Shown one piece after another: positions 52,913 through 61,455 of a stretch of 64,000 nucleotides of DNA (positions within the stretch are counted from its first letter, which is position 1; each line of letters starts with the position of its first letter). Under the pieces are notes generated by a model. That model worked only from the letters and a program-made list of their open reading frames with translations, made no database searches and was not told the DNA's origin. The position numbers were made by a program, and so were the translations under genes. The stretch is from Mucilaginibacter endophyticus (GTDB lineage Bacteria; Bacteroidota; Bacteroidia; Sphingobacteriales; Sphingobacteriaceae), in the NCBI RefSeq assembly GCF_003351025.1, contig NZ_QPCG01000002.1, positions 806,001 to 870,000 of the forward strand, in the 5' to 3' direction.

Positions 52913-53479
52913 ATGTCAAACTTCATCAAACCCTGGATAGTGCTGGAAGATACCGACGTATCTCCGAGTCACTGGTTCCCGATTAGAAAACAAAAGGCTA
53001 AACTTCCGAATGAATTAATAATTGATGATTATTACTTTTCACCATTAGGCAATGTAGTGCAGGTATTGCCAATTACGCCCAACAACGAAATTGTTTTGGT
53101 AAGGCAATACAAGCACGGGCTGGGTGAAATTCTGATTGAAGTGCCAGGAGGTATGCAGCAAGCCAATAAAACGTTAACGCAATCGGCAATTGCCGAACTG
53201 GAAGAAGAATGTGGCATAAGAGCAAATGAACAGGAGCTTGTACCATTAACAACAATGGCCATCAATCCAACAAAACTACACCAGGTAACCTACGGCTATA
53301 TTTTATTTGATGCTAAATTCAATTCTATTCCGAAACCGGATGCAACAGAACAAATTGAGTTGTTTATAGTCCCGGCTTCAGAGGCCTTAAAAATGGTAGA
53401 CAATGGGGAAATTTGGGTGACTGATTCGATGAATTTGATTTTGATTGCGGCGCGTAAGTATCCGGCGATTTTTTTGTAG
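52913..53479 (+). CDS. Nudix hydrolase with a degenerate Nudix box (ADP-ribose pyrophosphatase-like)
   Basis: 188 residues from the ATG (a TTG four codons earlier is a poor start). VQVLPITPNNEIVLVRQYKHG and EVPGGMQQAN recall ADP-sugar pyrophosphatases. The box reads G-x5-K-x7-A-E-L-E-E-E-C-G, so the usual first Glu is Lys and the RE pair is AE, while the EExG part that binds metal is kept. It may still hydrolyse a nucleoside diphosphate, with altered metal geometry. It is divergent from apbE. Confidence 0.83.
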   Translation: MSNFIKPWIVLEDTDVSPSHWFPIRKQKAKLPNELIIDDYYFSPLGNVVQVLPITPNNEIVLVRQYKHGLGEILIEVPGGMQQANKTLTQSAIAELEEECGIRANEQELVPLTTMAINPTKLHQVTYGYILFDAKFNSIPKPDATEQIELFIVPASEALKMVDNGEIWVTDSMNLILIAARKYPAIFL

Positions 53480-53678
53480 AATCCGATCTTTAAAATTGCC
53501 CGAGATCCGCTTTACTTATGTTTACATCTTTGGTTTCAACTACACTTTAAGCGTTATTTTTTTGATAAAATTTCATATCGTATAAAATTGGTTCGGCAAA
53601 ATTGCTTTGTATTTTTAAGACCGGGCAATCATTATTGCAAATTAAAATTGCAAACTTTGTAAATAAAATCTCAATACG

Positions 53679-54569
53679 ATGCGTTATAGCCTAAATATGC
53701 TCTCCGGGAAACGCAAGTACCTTTGGGGATCATTAATATTGCTGTTTGCCTCCATGATTTGTTTGGCGTTCAGCTTGACCGGCAACAACAGCTTTGATAC
53801 TGCCAGAAGGGAAGTTTTGCTCCGTAAGATAGGCGATGAATTGCTTTTACAGTCGGGCGACAGCACATCAAGGGTACTCCCGGTGCAAAAAGTTGCAGAA
53901 AATGAATACCAGATCAGGTTTGAGCATGATCTTACCTTTCAATCAGACTCCCTGGTAAGCACCACCACGCGTTTGTTAGCTAAAGACCCGCTCACACAGG
54001 ATTATGTAGTTAATGTCCTGACCCGTGGCAACGCCGGCGTAGCTTATGGATTTGCTATATCCGGGAATAAAAAAGATGATATTGTAGCATGCAAAGGAAG
54101 AAAACAACCAGCAGCCCGCTACGTGATTGATATTAAATTTAAACCGGTAGGTACCAACATCATGAAGAAAGGCTACCTTTTGGGCAGCCTGCCCTTTTTA
54201 GCATTTATTGGTTTCATATTTTTGAGGTCTGCTAAACCGCGAAAAGTCGCGCCTAAAAGTGAAAATACCGGCATACTAACTTTGGGCTCAGTTTTATTTG
54301 ATGTGCAGGGACGGCAGTTGTTAATAGATAAAAAGGCCACAGAACTTACCGGAACTGAAACGCGGATACTGAACATTTTAGCTTTGGCCCCTAATGAAAC
54401 TATAGAGCGAAGCCGGTTACAAAAAGAGATATGGGAAGATGAAGGTGTTATTGTAGGGCGTAGCCTGGATATGTTCATATCAAAACTCAGAAAAAAACTG
54501 GAACCTGACCCCAATATCAATATTACTGTTGTACGAGGCAAAGGATATAAGTTAGAGATCAACTCTTAA
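53679..54569 (+). CDS. Membrane-tethered regulator with C-terminal OmpR-type winged helix
   Basis: 296 residues. A short basic N-terminus, TM1 at about 15-33, a ~130-residue periplasmic domain (34-164), TM2 at 165-182, a linker, then a Trans_reg_C winged helix at ~200-293 (VLFDVQGRQLLIDKKATELTGTETRILNILAL, RSLDMFISKLRKKLE, TVVRGKGYKLE). It is a one-component sensor-regulator like CadC/ToxR, but with the DNA-binding domain at the C-terminus. No kinase or receiver is linked. Its target is not evident; the galactonate operon 130 nt away is convergent. Confidence 0.78.
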   Translation: MRYSLNMLSGKRKYLWGSLILLFASMICLAFSLTGNNSFDTARREVLLRKIGDELLLQSGDSTSRVLPVQKVAENEYQIRFEHDLTFQSDSLVSTTTRLLAKDPLTQDYVVNVLTRGNAGVAYGFAISGNKKDDIVACKGRKQPAARYVIDIKFKPVGTNIMKKGYLLGSLPFLAFIGFIFLRSAKPRKVAPKSENTGILTLGSVLFDVQGRQLLIDKKATELTGTETRILNILALAPNETIERSRLQKEIWEDEGVIVGRSLDMFISKLRKKLEPDPNINITVVRGKGYKLEINS

Positions 54570-54695
54570 AAGGAATCTTCAAGCTGATCTCGTTAGCATT
54601 TAATTTGGCACCTGCTACTGTCCTTCCTGCTGCTCGGCTCTTTCTGTCATTAAATTCAGCGTGTTGCCAAATGGTTTAAAAAGTCAAATAAACAG

Positions 54696-55352
54696 TTACG
54701 CCTTTTTTGACTGGATAAACGTATGATACCGCTCTGTGAACAAAACATAAATTTCCTTCAATTTATCCCAGTCTTCCTGCTCCAGGATACTCTTTGGGAA
54801 TAAGTGGCTGCCTATTCCAACGGCTTTTGCTCCAGCTTCCAGATAGCCGGTAAAATTCTCAAGGTTAATTCCTCCGGTTGGCACAAGGCTAATATCGCTT
54901 AAAGGCCCCAACACCTCCCGGATATATCCCGTACCTAATGTAGTAGCCGGAAAAACCTTTACCATGGTTGCACCAAGGCTCCATGCCTTATAAATTTCTG
55001 TCGGTGTGTAAGCTCCGGGAAAAACAGGCACTTTTTGAGCCGCACAAGCAGCGATAACATCGTCATTTACAATTGGGGTAACAATAAATTGCGCGCCGGC
55101 ATTTAAGGCCCTATCCAAGTCATTCATAGTACACACAGTTCCCGCTCCAATATTTAGTTTATCGCCATGTGTGTTAACCAGTGAGCCAATGGTTTCCTCG
55201 GCGCCCGTTGAGTTCATAGTAACTTCGAGGCATGTTAAACCTGCCTGTTCAAAAGCATGGGCAATATTTATTGTATATGCGCTCGAAATATTCCTCATAA
55301 TCCCAATAATGGGCATCTGGTTAAAAAGTTCCCATGAAAATTTGTTGTTCAT
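54696..55352 (-). CDS. dgoA: 2-dehydro-3-deoxy-6-phosphogalactonate aldolase
   Basis: 218 residues, KDPG/KHG aldolase family. LEVTMNSTGAEETI and GAGTVCTMNDLDRALNAGAQFIVTP are family signatures, with the Schiff-base lysine in ATMVKVFPA and the phosphate-binding loop PTGGINLENF. It splits KDP-galactonate into pyruvate and glyceraldehyde 3-phosphate. The start overlaps the stop of dgoK by 4 nt (55349-55352), so it is translationally coupled. A KDP-gluconate role cannot be excluded by motif; the neighbours decide for galactonate. Confidence 0.88.
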   Translation of the reverse strand: MNNKFSWELFNQMPIIGIMRNISSAYTINIAHAFEQAGLTCLEVTMNSTGAEETIGSLVNTHGDKLNIGAGTVCTMNDLDRALNAGAQFIVTPIVNDDVIAACAAQKVPVFPGAYTPTEIYKAWSLGATMVKVFPATTLGTGYIREVLGPLSDISLVPTGGINLENFTGYLEAGAKAVGIGSHLFPKSILEQEDWDKLKEIYVLFTERYHTFIQSKKA

Positions 55353-56329
55353 TTTGTGATTTTTTTATAAATTTTATACTGACCCCTCACTACCGCTCCA
55401 TCAACCCATACGATATCGATTTCGTGTGTTCTTGACAAAAATCCTAATTCTTTCAGCCCGCACAAATAATAATCACTCAGGTTTGAGCCACCGATCAGGC
55501 TGATCTTTTTGACAGATGAGGTCTTTAACTCCTTTAATTCGGTTCCTATTAGCACGCCGCTCAGATATTGACAATTTTCATCCTTCGATAGTTTGTTCAA
55601 CAGGCTGTTTGTTCTCACTTTAAACGCAGCGTTTAATAAGCTTTCATCAATCGCATCATTCAGACCCATTTTAAAGCCGACTGAAGTTTGCGGATCAACA
55701 TGCCCTATATTACTGTCAACGCTCAACCTTAAAATGCTTTTTTGTGACAGCAATTCAAAAAACTCGCCGGTCATATAGGTTTTGATCCCGGTTATCTGAT
55801 CATTCGATACAAAAATGTGTTTAGAATGCGTGCCTGGAAAAATGAATAATTCATCATCAGCTTTTTCGCCTGAAGGATCGATACAGCCAATCAATTGGGT
55901 TTCCTCTCCCCTAACAACATCATCATCAGTCCGCATCCCGGAAATAACCATCACATCATGTGCAAAATACGGGGTTGCAGGTAGTGATCTTGTTTTGATA
56001 TTTGTACCATCTGTACCTACAGGCAGTTGACTATAATGGATCTCTATAAAGCCCATTGTGGAAGATGCCATCCCAGAAATAATAAGCTGTACACCGCTTA
56101 AGGACCTGCCGATTCTATTTTCTATTTTGCCTATATATTTATGAACGACGTCCAGATAAAATGAGCAACGCTCTTCTTCAGCTTTACCACTTTGCTCCCA
56201 TAAAGCAAAAGTGGCTGCAATGCCCTGGTTGTTTGTTTCTTCGGCTATTATTTGATACCCATTCACGTCAACCAGCCGTAGCCTGAAGCTGGAAGTACCC
56301 CAATCGCAGCTAAGAAACTCTTTCATCAT
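55349..56329 (-). CDS. dgoK: 2-dehydro-3-deoxygalactonokinase
   Basis: About 326 residues from the MMKEFL start. SCDWGTSSFRLRLVD is the N-terminal DgoK phosphate-1 motif of the ASKHA fold; ISGMASSTMGF, FIFPGTHSKHIFV and YMTGEFFELL are family segments. It phosphorylates 2-dehydro-3-deoxygalactonate at C6. Upstream in-frame codons overlap the transporter by ~100 nt and were rejected; from 56329 the overlap is 20 nt. Confidence 0.88.
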   Translation of the reverse strand: MMKEFLSCDWGTSSFRLRLVDVNGYQIIAEETNNQGIAATFALWEQSGKAEEERCSFYLDVVHKYIGKIENRIGRSLSGVQLIISGMASSTMGFIEIHYSQLPVGTDGTNIKTRSLPATPYFAHDVMVISGMRTDDDVVRGEETQLIGCIDPSGEKADDELFIFPGTHSKHIFVSNDQITGIKTYMTGEFFELLSQKSILRLSVDSNIGHVDPQTSVGFKMGLNDAIDESLLNAAFKVRTNSLLNKLSKDENCQYLSGVLIGTELKELKTSSVKKISLIGGSNLSDYYLCGLKELGFLSRTHEIDIVWVDGAVVRGQYKIYKKITK

Positions 56330-57608
56330 ATAATAATTTAAGATCCTGGTTGTACCGGCCGGAGCTGCCGACATCGCCAACCAAAAACAGGTAGGATAAT
56401 ACACCTGCAAATGCCAGTATGCCTATAAATAGTATTGAAGATGTGAAACTACCATCTTTAGCTAAATAACCGATGACCAGTGGCACCACTATGGATGACA
56501 AACCGCCCATGAAGTTAAAAACGCCTCCTGTGAGGCCGATAAGGTTTTTGGGAGCAAGCAACGATACAAATACCCAGGCTATGGATGCCAGGCCGTTCCC
56601 AAAAAAAGCAATAGTCATGAATAAAATTACCAAAGTGGTATCGCTGACATAATTTGCACCTATGATAAGGGTTGACAACAGCAAACCAACTATCACAGGC
56701 GTTTTTCGTGCTTTGTTGAATGAAATGCCCTTTTTTATTAAATAGTCGGAGATTAAACCGGATAGTATAACACCTGCAAACGCTGCTAAAAATGGTATTG
56801 AAGATAAAAAGCCTGACTTTAAAAAATCAAAACCGCGGTATTTGACCAGGTAAGTTGGAAACCAAGTTAAGAAAAACCACAAAGTTGACGTAACAGCAAA
56901 CTGGCCTAAATAAATCCCCCACAATTTGCGATTACTTAAAACTTGTTTAAATTCTTTCCAGGTAATTTTTCTTGATTGAGTATCAGCCTCTGCCGCGTTA
57001 CTGTCTTTAACTTGTAACTGATCATCAGTTACCGGATCGCGGTAAAAGCAGTACCAAACAAAGCCCCAGGTTATGCCAACTAAGCCGGTACTAATAAACA
57101 AACCACGCCAGCCCCAGTATTTTTGTATAAGTGCCAAAATAGGCGTTAGAAATGCGAGCCCGATAAACTGCCCCGAAGTGTAAACCGCTATAGCCGATGC
57201 CCTTTCATTTTCGGGGAACCATTGGCTTACTACCCGATTATTTATAGGATACGAAGGTGCCTCAAACATACCTGTGGCCATCCGAAGGCCTAATAAAAGA
57301 TAAAATCCGCGGGCAATACCTTGCAATAAGGTCACAACCGACCAGCTACAGAGTGTTATGGCGTACAATACTCGGGGGCTTAAACGATCAATGATAATTC
57401 CGCCGGGAATCTGGAAAGAGACATATGTCCAGCCAAAAGCCGAAAAAATCAGTCCTATCTCTACAGTGTTTAATTTCAAATCTGAGCTGATTGCTGTAGC
57501 GGCTACCGAAATATTACTGCGGTCCATATAATTGATAATGACGTTAACAAACAAAAAAGCCAAAACCCGAAACCTGGCTTTGCTATATCTTTTGTTATTT
57601 TTTGTCAT
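56310..57608 (-). CDS. MFS galactonate/hexuronate transporter (anion:cation symporter family)
   Basis: 432 residues, ~12 membrane segments. VNVIINYMDRSNISVAATAI, IFSAFGWTYVSFQIPGGIIIDR and VSQWFPENERASAIA are signatures of the ACS family (DgoT, ExuT, GudP). Motif order fits a sugar-acid:H+ importer. The ATG at 57608 overlaps the dgoD stop as TAATG; another ATG two codons earlier (57614) is possible. Galactonate is the likely substrate from the operon. Confidence 0.87.
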   Translation of the reverse strand: MTKNNKRYSKARFRVLAFLFVNVIINYMDRSNISVAATAISSDLKLNTVEIGLIFSAFGWTYVSFQIPGGIIIDRLSPRVLYAITLCSWSVVTLLQGIARGFYLLLGLRMATGMFEAPSYPINNRVVSQWFPENERASAIAVYTSGQFIGLAFLTPILALIQKYWGWRGLFISTGLVGITWGFVWYCFYRDPVTDDQLQVKDSNAAEADTQSRKITWKEFKQVLSNRKLWGIYLGQFAVTSTLWFFLTWFPTYLVKYRGFDFLKSGFLSSIPFLAAFAGVILSGLISDYLIKKGISFNKARKTPVIVGLLLSTLIIGANYVSDTTLVILFMTIAFFGNGLASIAWVFVSLLAPKNLIGLTGGVFNFMGGLSSIVVPLVIGYLAKDGSFTSSILFIGILAFAGVLSYLFLVGDVGSSGRYNQDLKLLYDERVS

Positions 57609-58756
57609 TACCATTCTGCCACGCTCCCATCCTCATGCCGCCAGAGCGGATTAGTCCAATTGTGGCCAACAGCAGCCATTTTGCGTACATGCTCTTCGTT
57701 CACTTTAATACCCAAACCGGCACCTTCGGGTATGTTTACGAACCCGTTTTCATATTCAAACACATCTTTATTGGTGATGTAATCAAGGATATCGCTCCCT
57801 TTATTGTAATGTATCCCCAGGCTTTGTTCCTGTATAAAAGCATTGTGGCAAGTGGCATCTACCTGTAAACAAGCTGCCAGCGCGATGGGGCCAAGAGGGC
57901 AATGCGGCGCTGCCGCAACATCAAATGCCTCGGCCATGGATATGATCTTTTTACATTCGGTTATCCCGCCGGCGTGTGACAGGTCTGGTTGAATGATATC
58001 AACATATCCGTCTTTTAAAAGCGTCTTAAATTGCCATTTTGAGAACATCCGTTCGCCGCAGGCTATAGGGATAGCGGTATGCATTGCAATTTCGCGCATT
58101 GCCTCATTGTTTTCAGGCAAAACAGGCTCTTCAATAAACATAGGGCGAAAGGCCTCAAGTTCCTTAGCCAGGATTTTGGCCATTGGTTTGTGTACGCGAC
58201 CATGGAAATCAATACCTATGCCTACATAGTTACCTACGGCTTCCCTAACCGCAGCTATCCGGCTAATAGCCTGATCAATCTTTTCGTATGAATCTACATA
58301 TTGCAGCTCCTCGGTGGCATTCATTTTTACAGCGCCAAAACCGGCTTTAACCATTTCTCTTGCAGCATTACCCACATCAGCAGGCCTGTCGCCCCCTATC
58401 CACGAATAGACTTTCATTTTATCCCTAGCCTTCCCGCCGAGCAACTGGTGCACGGGTGCATTGTAATATTTTCCTTTGATATCCCAAAGTGCCTGATCAA
58501 TACCTGCAATGGCACTCATTAAAATTGGGCCACCTCTGTAAAAACCACCGCGGTACATCACATTCCAGTGATCCTCTATATTCATTGGGTTTTTACCAAT
58601 AATATAGGTCATCAATTCTTCAACAGCAGTTTTAACCGTTGCCGCTTTACCTTCAATAACAGGTTCGCCCCAGCCGGTTATGCCTTCGTCAGTTTCTATT
58701 TTAAGAAACAGCCAGCGCGGGGGCACGGTGAATAATTCAAAGCTTTTTATTTTCAC
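57608..58756 (-). CDS. dgoD: D-galactonate dehydratase
   Basis: 382 residues, enolase superfamily (MLE/MR, galactonate dehydratase subgroup). VPPRWLFLKIETDEGITGWGEP, GIDQALWDIKGKYY, DFHGRVHKPMAK (metal ligand Asp with His), IEEPVLPENNE, IACGERMFSKW, DLSHAGGITE and APHCPLGPIALAA match closely, including the catalytic His in the last. It removes water from D-galactonate to give 2-dehydro-3-deoxygalactonate. First gene of the operon. Confidence 0.94.
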   Translation of the reverse strand: MKIKSFELFTVPPRWLFLKIETDEGITGWGEPVIEGKAATVKTAVEELMTYIIGKNPMNIEDHWNVMYRGGFYRGGPILMSAIAGIDQALWDIKGKYYNAPVHQLLGGKARDKMKVYSWIGGDRPADVGNAAREMVKAGFGAVKMNATEELQYVDSYEKIDQAISRIAAVREAVGNYVGIGIDFHGRVHKPMAKILAKELEAFRPMFIEEPVLPENNEAMREIAMHTAIPIACGERMFSKWQFKTLLKDGYVDIIQPDLSHAGGITECKKIISMAEAFDVAAAPHCPLGPIALAACLQVDATCHNAFIQEQSLGIHYNKGSDILDYITNKDVFEYENGFVNIPEGAGLGIKVNEEHVRKMAAVGHNWTNPLWRHEDGSVAEW

Positions 58757-58946
58757 AGTAAATGATGTTTATCTGGTTAATTAGTTTAATACAGGTTGCA
58801 ATTTGGCAATGCTTGCGTGATAGAGCAATATCGAAATAATTTTCTGACAATACCGAAACAAAGAAGTCTCCAATGAACTGGTTTCGGCCAACTTATCGAT
58901 ATTTTTGCATTAACTTAGCTAAAGCTATAAACCAAATGCACTAATT

Positions 58947-59957
58947 ATGATTAAGTGGAATAAATTGTTGCCGGCTACAATCGGTATCTTAATAAGCGGT
59001 ATTAACGTGTGTTATGCTCAACCTGCCAAACCCCTCATGACTATAGAACAGCTTGATCCGCGGTTCAACACTTTAGTAAGTAAAACGGCTAAAGCGGAAA
59101 TTTTGGCCGACGGTTTTAGTTGGAGTGAGGGCCCGTTATGGATAGAGCAATATAAAATGTTTCTTTTCTCTGATGTTAAAAAGAACGTCATTTATAAATG
59201 GACAAAAGAAAAAGGCAAGGAAATCTATCTCTCTCCTTCTGGGTATACCGGTAAAATACCACGTGGCGGCGAGCTGGGTTCAAATGGTTTGGGTTTGAAC
59301 AAAAAAGGGCAGTTGATCATCTGCCAGGACGGAGACAGAGTAGTATCCCTCATGGACGCTCCTTTAAATAAACCAAAGACAAAATTCATTAGGCTGGCAA
59401 CCGGCTACCGGGGTAAGAAATTTGACAGCCCCAATGACCTTGCTTTTTTGAGTAACGGCGATATCTACTTCACAGACCCGCCATACGGGCTCGAAAAAAA
59501 CGTGGACGATCCGTTAAAAGAAGCCAAATATCAGGGCGTTTATAAAATTTCCGCAACAGGAAAAATCACCCTGCTCACTGATACCCTTACACGACCAAAC
59601 GGCATCGCTTTTTTTCCTGGAGGTAAAACTATCTTAATCGCAAATTCTGACCCCGGCAAAGCATATTGGTATGCCTACGATCTGGATAAAAATGGCCTAT
59701 TTATAAATGGACGCATATTTTACAGCGCAAATGCAGCCTCCAAACAAGATGCGGGCATGCCCGATGGGTTAAAAATCGACAAAAAAGGCAATGTGTTTGC
59801 TTCCGGCCCCGGTGGCTTATGGATATTTAACCAATCCGGTAAATTACTTGGGAAAATGAAATTTAACGATTTAGTGTCCAACTGTAGTTTTTCTGCCGAC
59901 GCAAAAACGCTTTACCTAACCTCAAATCACCGAGTTTTGAAAGTATCTCTGCGATAA
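58947..59957 (+). CDS. SMP-30/gluconolactonase-family lactonase (secreted)
   Basis: 336 residues with signal peptide (~1-24), six-bladed propeller. EILADGFSWSEGPLWIEQYKMFLFSDV, GELGSNGLGLNKKGQL, DSPNDLAFLSNGDIYFTDPPYGLE, LTRPNGIAFFPGG and DAGMPDGLKIDKKGN carry the calcium-binding Glu, Asn and Asp of the family. It probably opens a sugar 1,4-lactone in the periplasm, delivering the acid to the dgo importer. It is divergent from dgoD with a 190-nt shared upstream region. Confidence 0.88.
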   Translation: MIKWNKLLPATIGILISGINVCYAQPAKPLMTIEQLDPRFNTLVSKTAKAEILADGFSWSEGPLWIEQYKMFLFSDVKKNVIYKWTKEKGKEIYLSPSGYTGKIPRGGELGSNGLGLNKKGQLIICQDGDRVVSLMDAPLNKPKTKFIRLATGYRGKKFDSPNDLAFLSNGDIYFTDPPYGLEKNVDDPLKEAKYQGVYKISATGKITLLTDTLTRPNGIAFFPGGKTILIANSDPGKAYWYAYDLDKNGLFINGRIFYSANAASKQDAGMPDGLKIDKKGNVFASGPGGLWIFNQSGKLLGKMKFNDLVSNCSFSADAKTLYLTSNHRVLKVSLR

Positions 59958-59972
59958 AATTATAAAACAGCA

Positions 59973-59998
59973 AAGCCCGATACTTTCGTATCAGGCTT
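59973..59998. terminator. Bidirectional hairpin between the lactonase gene and tRNA-Leu
   Basis: AAGCCCGATAC (59973-59983) pairs with GTATCAGGCTT (59988-59998) with one mismatch and loop TTTC. It ends 2 nt before the tRNA 3' end. Confidence 0.75.
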
Positions 59999-60000
59999 CG

Positions 60001-60080
60001 TACCCAGAGCCGGAGTCGAACCGGCACGGTTTCCCACAGGTGTTTGAGACCAGCGCGTCTACCAATTCCGCCATCTGGGC
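60001..60080 (-). tRNA. tRNA-Leu (anticodon CAA)
   Basis: 80-nt class II tRNA. Acceptor GCCCAGA pairs with TCTGGGT, with a G1-U72 wobble, and the discriminator is A. The anticodon loop CTCAAAC (CAA) sits in a stem CTGGT/ACCTG with one T-T mismatch at 28:42. The T-arm is GCCGG-TTCGACT-CCGGC. No CCA encoded. The 5' end is 19 nt after the hscB stop on the same strand, so it may be processed from the hscB transcript. Confidence 0.95.
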
Positions 60081-60099
60081 ATTTTGTAAGTGTATTCCC

Positions 60100-60624
60100 T
60101 TACAAGCGGGCTGCAAATGTAGATAAACTCTCTTTAATTCGCAACAAATATTTTTGTTTATAGTAAATATTTGCAATTTCTATCAGGCGGCTTTCTTTGG
60201 CCGTATCATCTAATTGCTCATAGTCACCGATCAGCTTTGCTAACTCTTCATTCATATCCCCTTCAATAGCAAGCGTTTCTGAAGTTATTGATGCTAACTC
60301 TGTCGCATCTTCCACTTCCATAAGACGTTCGTTGATGTCCATCATTTCCATTAAAAAATCTGCGGGCAATTGTGGCTTTGCCCCTTCAGATACCAGGTCA
60401 TGCAGCTTTAAAATGTATTCTAAACGCTTGGCCGGGTCGCCAAGTGCATGATAAGCTTTGTTATTCAGGGTAGATAATTCAAGGATCTCCTGTTGTTTTG
60501 CCTCATCTTCATTTGCATAAAAATCGGGATGATAAAGCTTACTCAACTCATAAAACTTTTTCTTCAGCAAAGCCTGGTCAACCTTAAAAGATTCCGGGAT
60601 GCCGTAAAATTCAAAATAGTTCAT
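60100..60624 (-). CDS. hscB: Fe-S cluster co-chaperone HscB
   Basis: 174 residues from the MNYFEFYGI start (ATG at 60624). An N-terminal J-domain with HPD in LYHPDFYAN and a C-terminal three-helix domain (KRLEYILKL, PADFLMEMMDINERLMEVED) match HscB, which delivers the IscU scaffold to HscA. The usual Isc neighbours are not in the window. tRNA-Leu follows directly. Confidence 0.9.
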   Translation of the reverse strand: MNYFEFYGIPESFKVDQALLKKKFYELSKLYHPDFYANEDEAKQQEILELSTLNNKAYHALGDPAKRLEYILKLHDLVSEGAKPQLPADFLMEMMDINERLMEVEDATELASITSETLAIEGDMNEELAKLIGDYEQLDDTAKESRLIEIANIYYKQKYLLRIKESLSTFAARL

Positions 60625-60692
60625 AGCGGCAAAGATAACTATTAACAAATTATCTGTACCGCTATGAATTTCATGTTAAGGTAAGTTATCGG

Positions 60693-60881
60693 CTATTCAT
60701 CGGGCCTTTGAGGTTCGCTTTCGTTGTTTTCCTTTATTATCGTTTTTGAATATTCGTCCGCAAACAGTTTACGGTCTTTAGTTAAGGTTGGGGCTACTCC
60801 TAACATGCCTATACCGGCAACTGCCAATATCATAAACACAATAAGCCCGCAAAGCCTTATAAGCCTTTTAATTTTTTTCAT
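60693..60881 (-). CDS. Small single-pass membrane protein, hypothetical
   Basis: 62 residues from MKKIKRL (the longer frame lacks a good start). One hydrophobic segment (CGLIVFMILAVAGIGMLGVAP) is followed by an acidic tail ending EPQRPDE. No family is recognised. It is shorter than most annotated genes but keeps typical codon use and a basic N-terminus. Confidence 0.6.
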   Translation of the reverse strand: MKKIKRLIRLCGLIVFMILAVAGIGMLGVAPTLTKDRKLFADEYSKTIIKENNESEPQRPDE

Positions 60882-60982
60882 TTTGATAGCATAATAAATA
60901 ACAGGCGCAGTCCTTATAAAGGCTAACACCCTGAATAATTAATAAGGAAAGAGACTACCGTTTGGTAATCAGTAAGGAAGGA

Positions 60983-61372
60983 CTATGCTGCAAAAGGATC
61001 ACCGCCATCAGAACTGGAACGGTAAGCCCGAATGAAAAAAAGGTTTTTGATTGACTTATTTGACATGAACAGTTTAGATAACTGTTTAATATCAATATCG
61101 GTTTCCCTGCTATGCAAAATGCTTAAAACCGGCACGTTGCTGCATCCGGAAATTAACTTTGAAGTGTTATCCCGACGAGTAGCATTTAAAGCCGCTTTGT
61201 ATGAAATCGATCTGGAAACCTTGTTTCCTGAAAGTGTAACCAGGGTGATATCTGTTTTATTAAACCGGCTGGCTATTTGAATGTTAAGCCCCGAAAAAGT
61301 AAAAAAGCCGAATATTAAAATGGCCGTCAACAACCATTTAGATAAGAAGCTTTTTACCGGGTTAAATTTCAT
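60983..61372 (-). CDS. Hypothetical protein with N-terminal membrane anchor
   Basis: 129 residues from MKFNPVKSF. One N-terminal hydrophobic segment (WLLTAILIFGFFTFSGLNI) precedes a basic, S- and K-rich region and ends SSDGGDPFAA. No known domain. The end, ending shortly after GGDPFAA, resembles small Bacteroidota peptides that accompany export genes, but this is a loose likeness only. Confidence 0.5.
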   Translation of the reverse strand: MKFNPVKSFLSKWLLTAILIFGFFTFSGLNIQIASRFNKTDITLVTLSGNKVSRSISYKAALNATRRDNTSKLISGCSNVPVLSILHSRETDIDIKQLSKLFMSNKSIKNLFFIRAYRSSSDGGDPFAA

Positions 61373-61401
61373 TGAATAAAGATAGCGATATGGTTTCACA
61401 A

Positions 61402-61431
61402 AAAAGGCCCCTGCGAAAAATCACAGGAGCC
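61402..61431 (-). terminator. Terminator after the carboxylesterase gene
   Basis: GGCCCCTG (61406-61413) pairs with CAGGAGCC (61424-61431) with one mismatch. On the minus strand the hairpin ends in TTTTTT. Confidence 0.8.
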
Positions 61432-61455
61432 AGCCCATACATCTGAAAAAAAATC

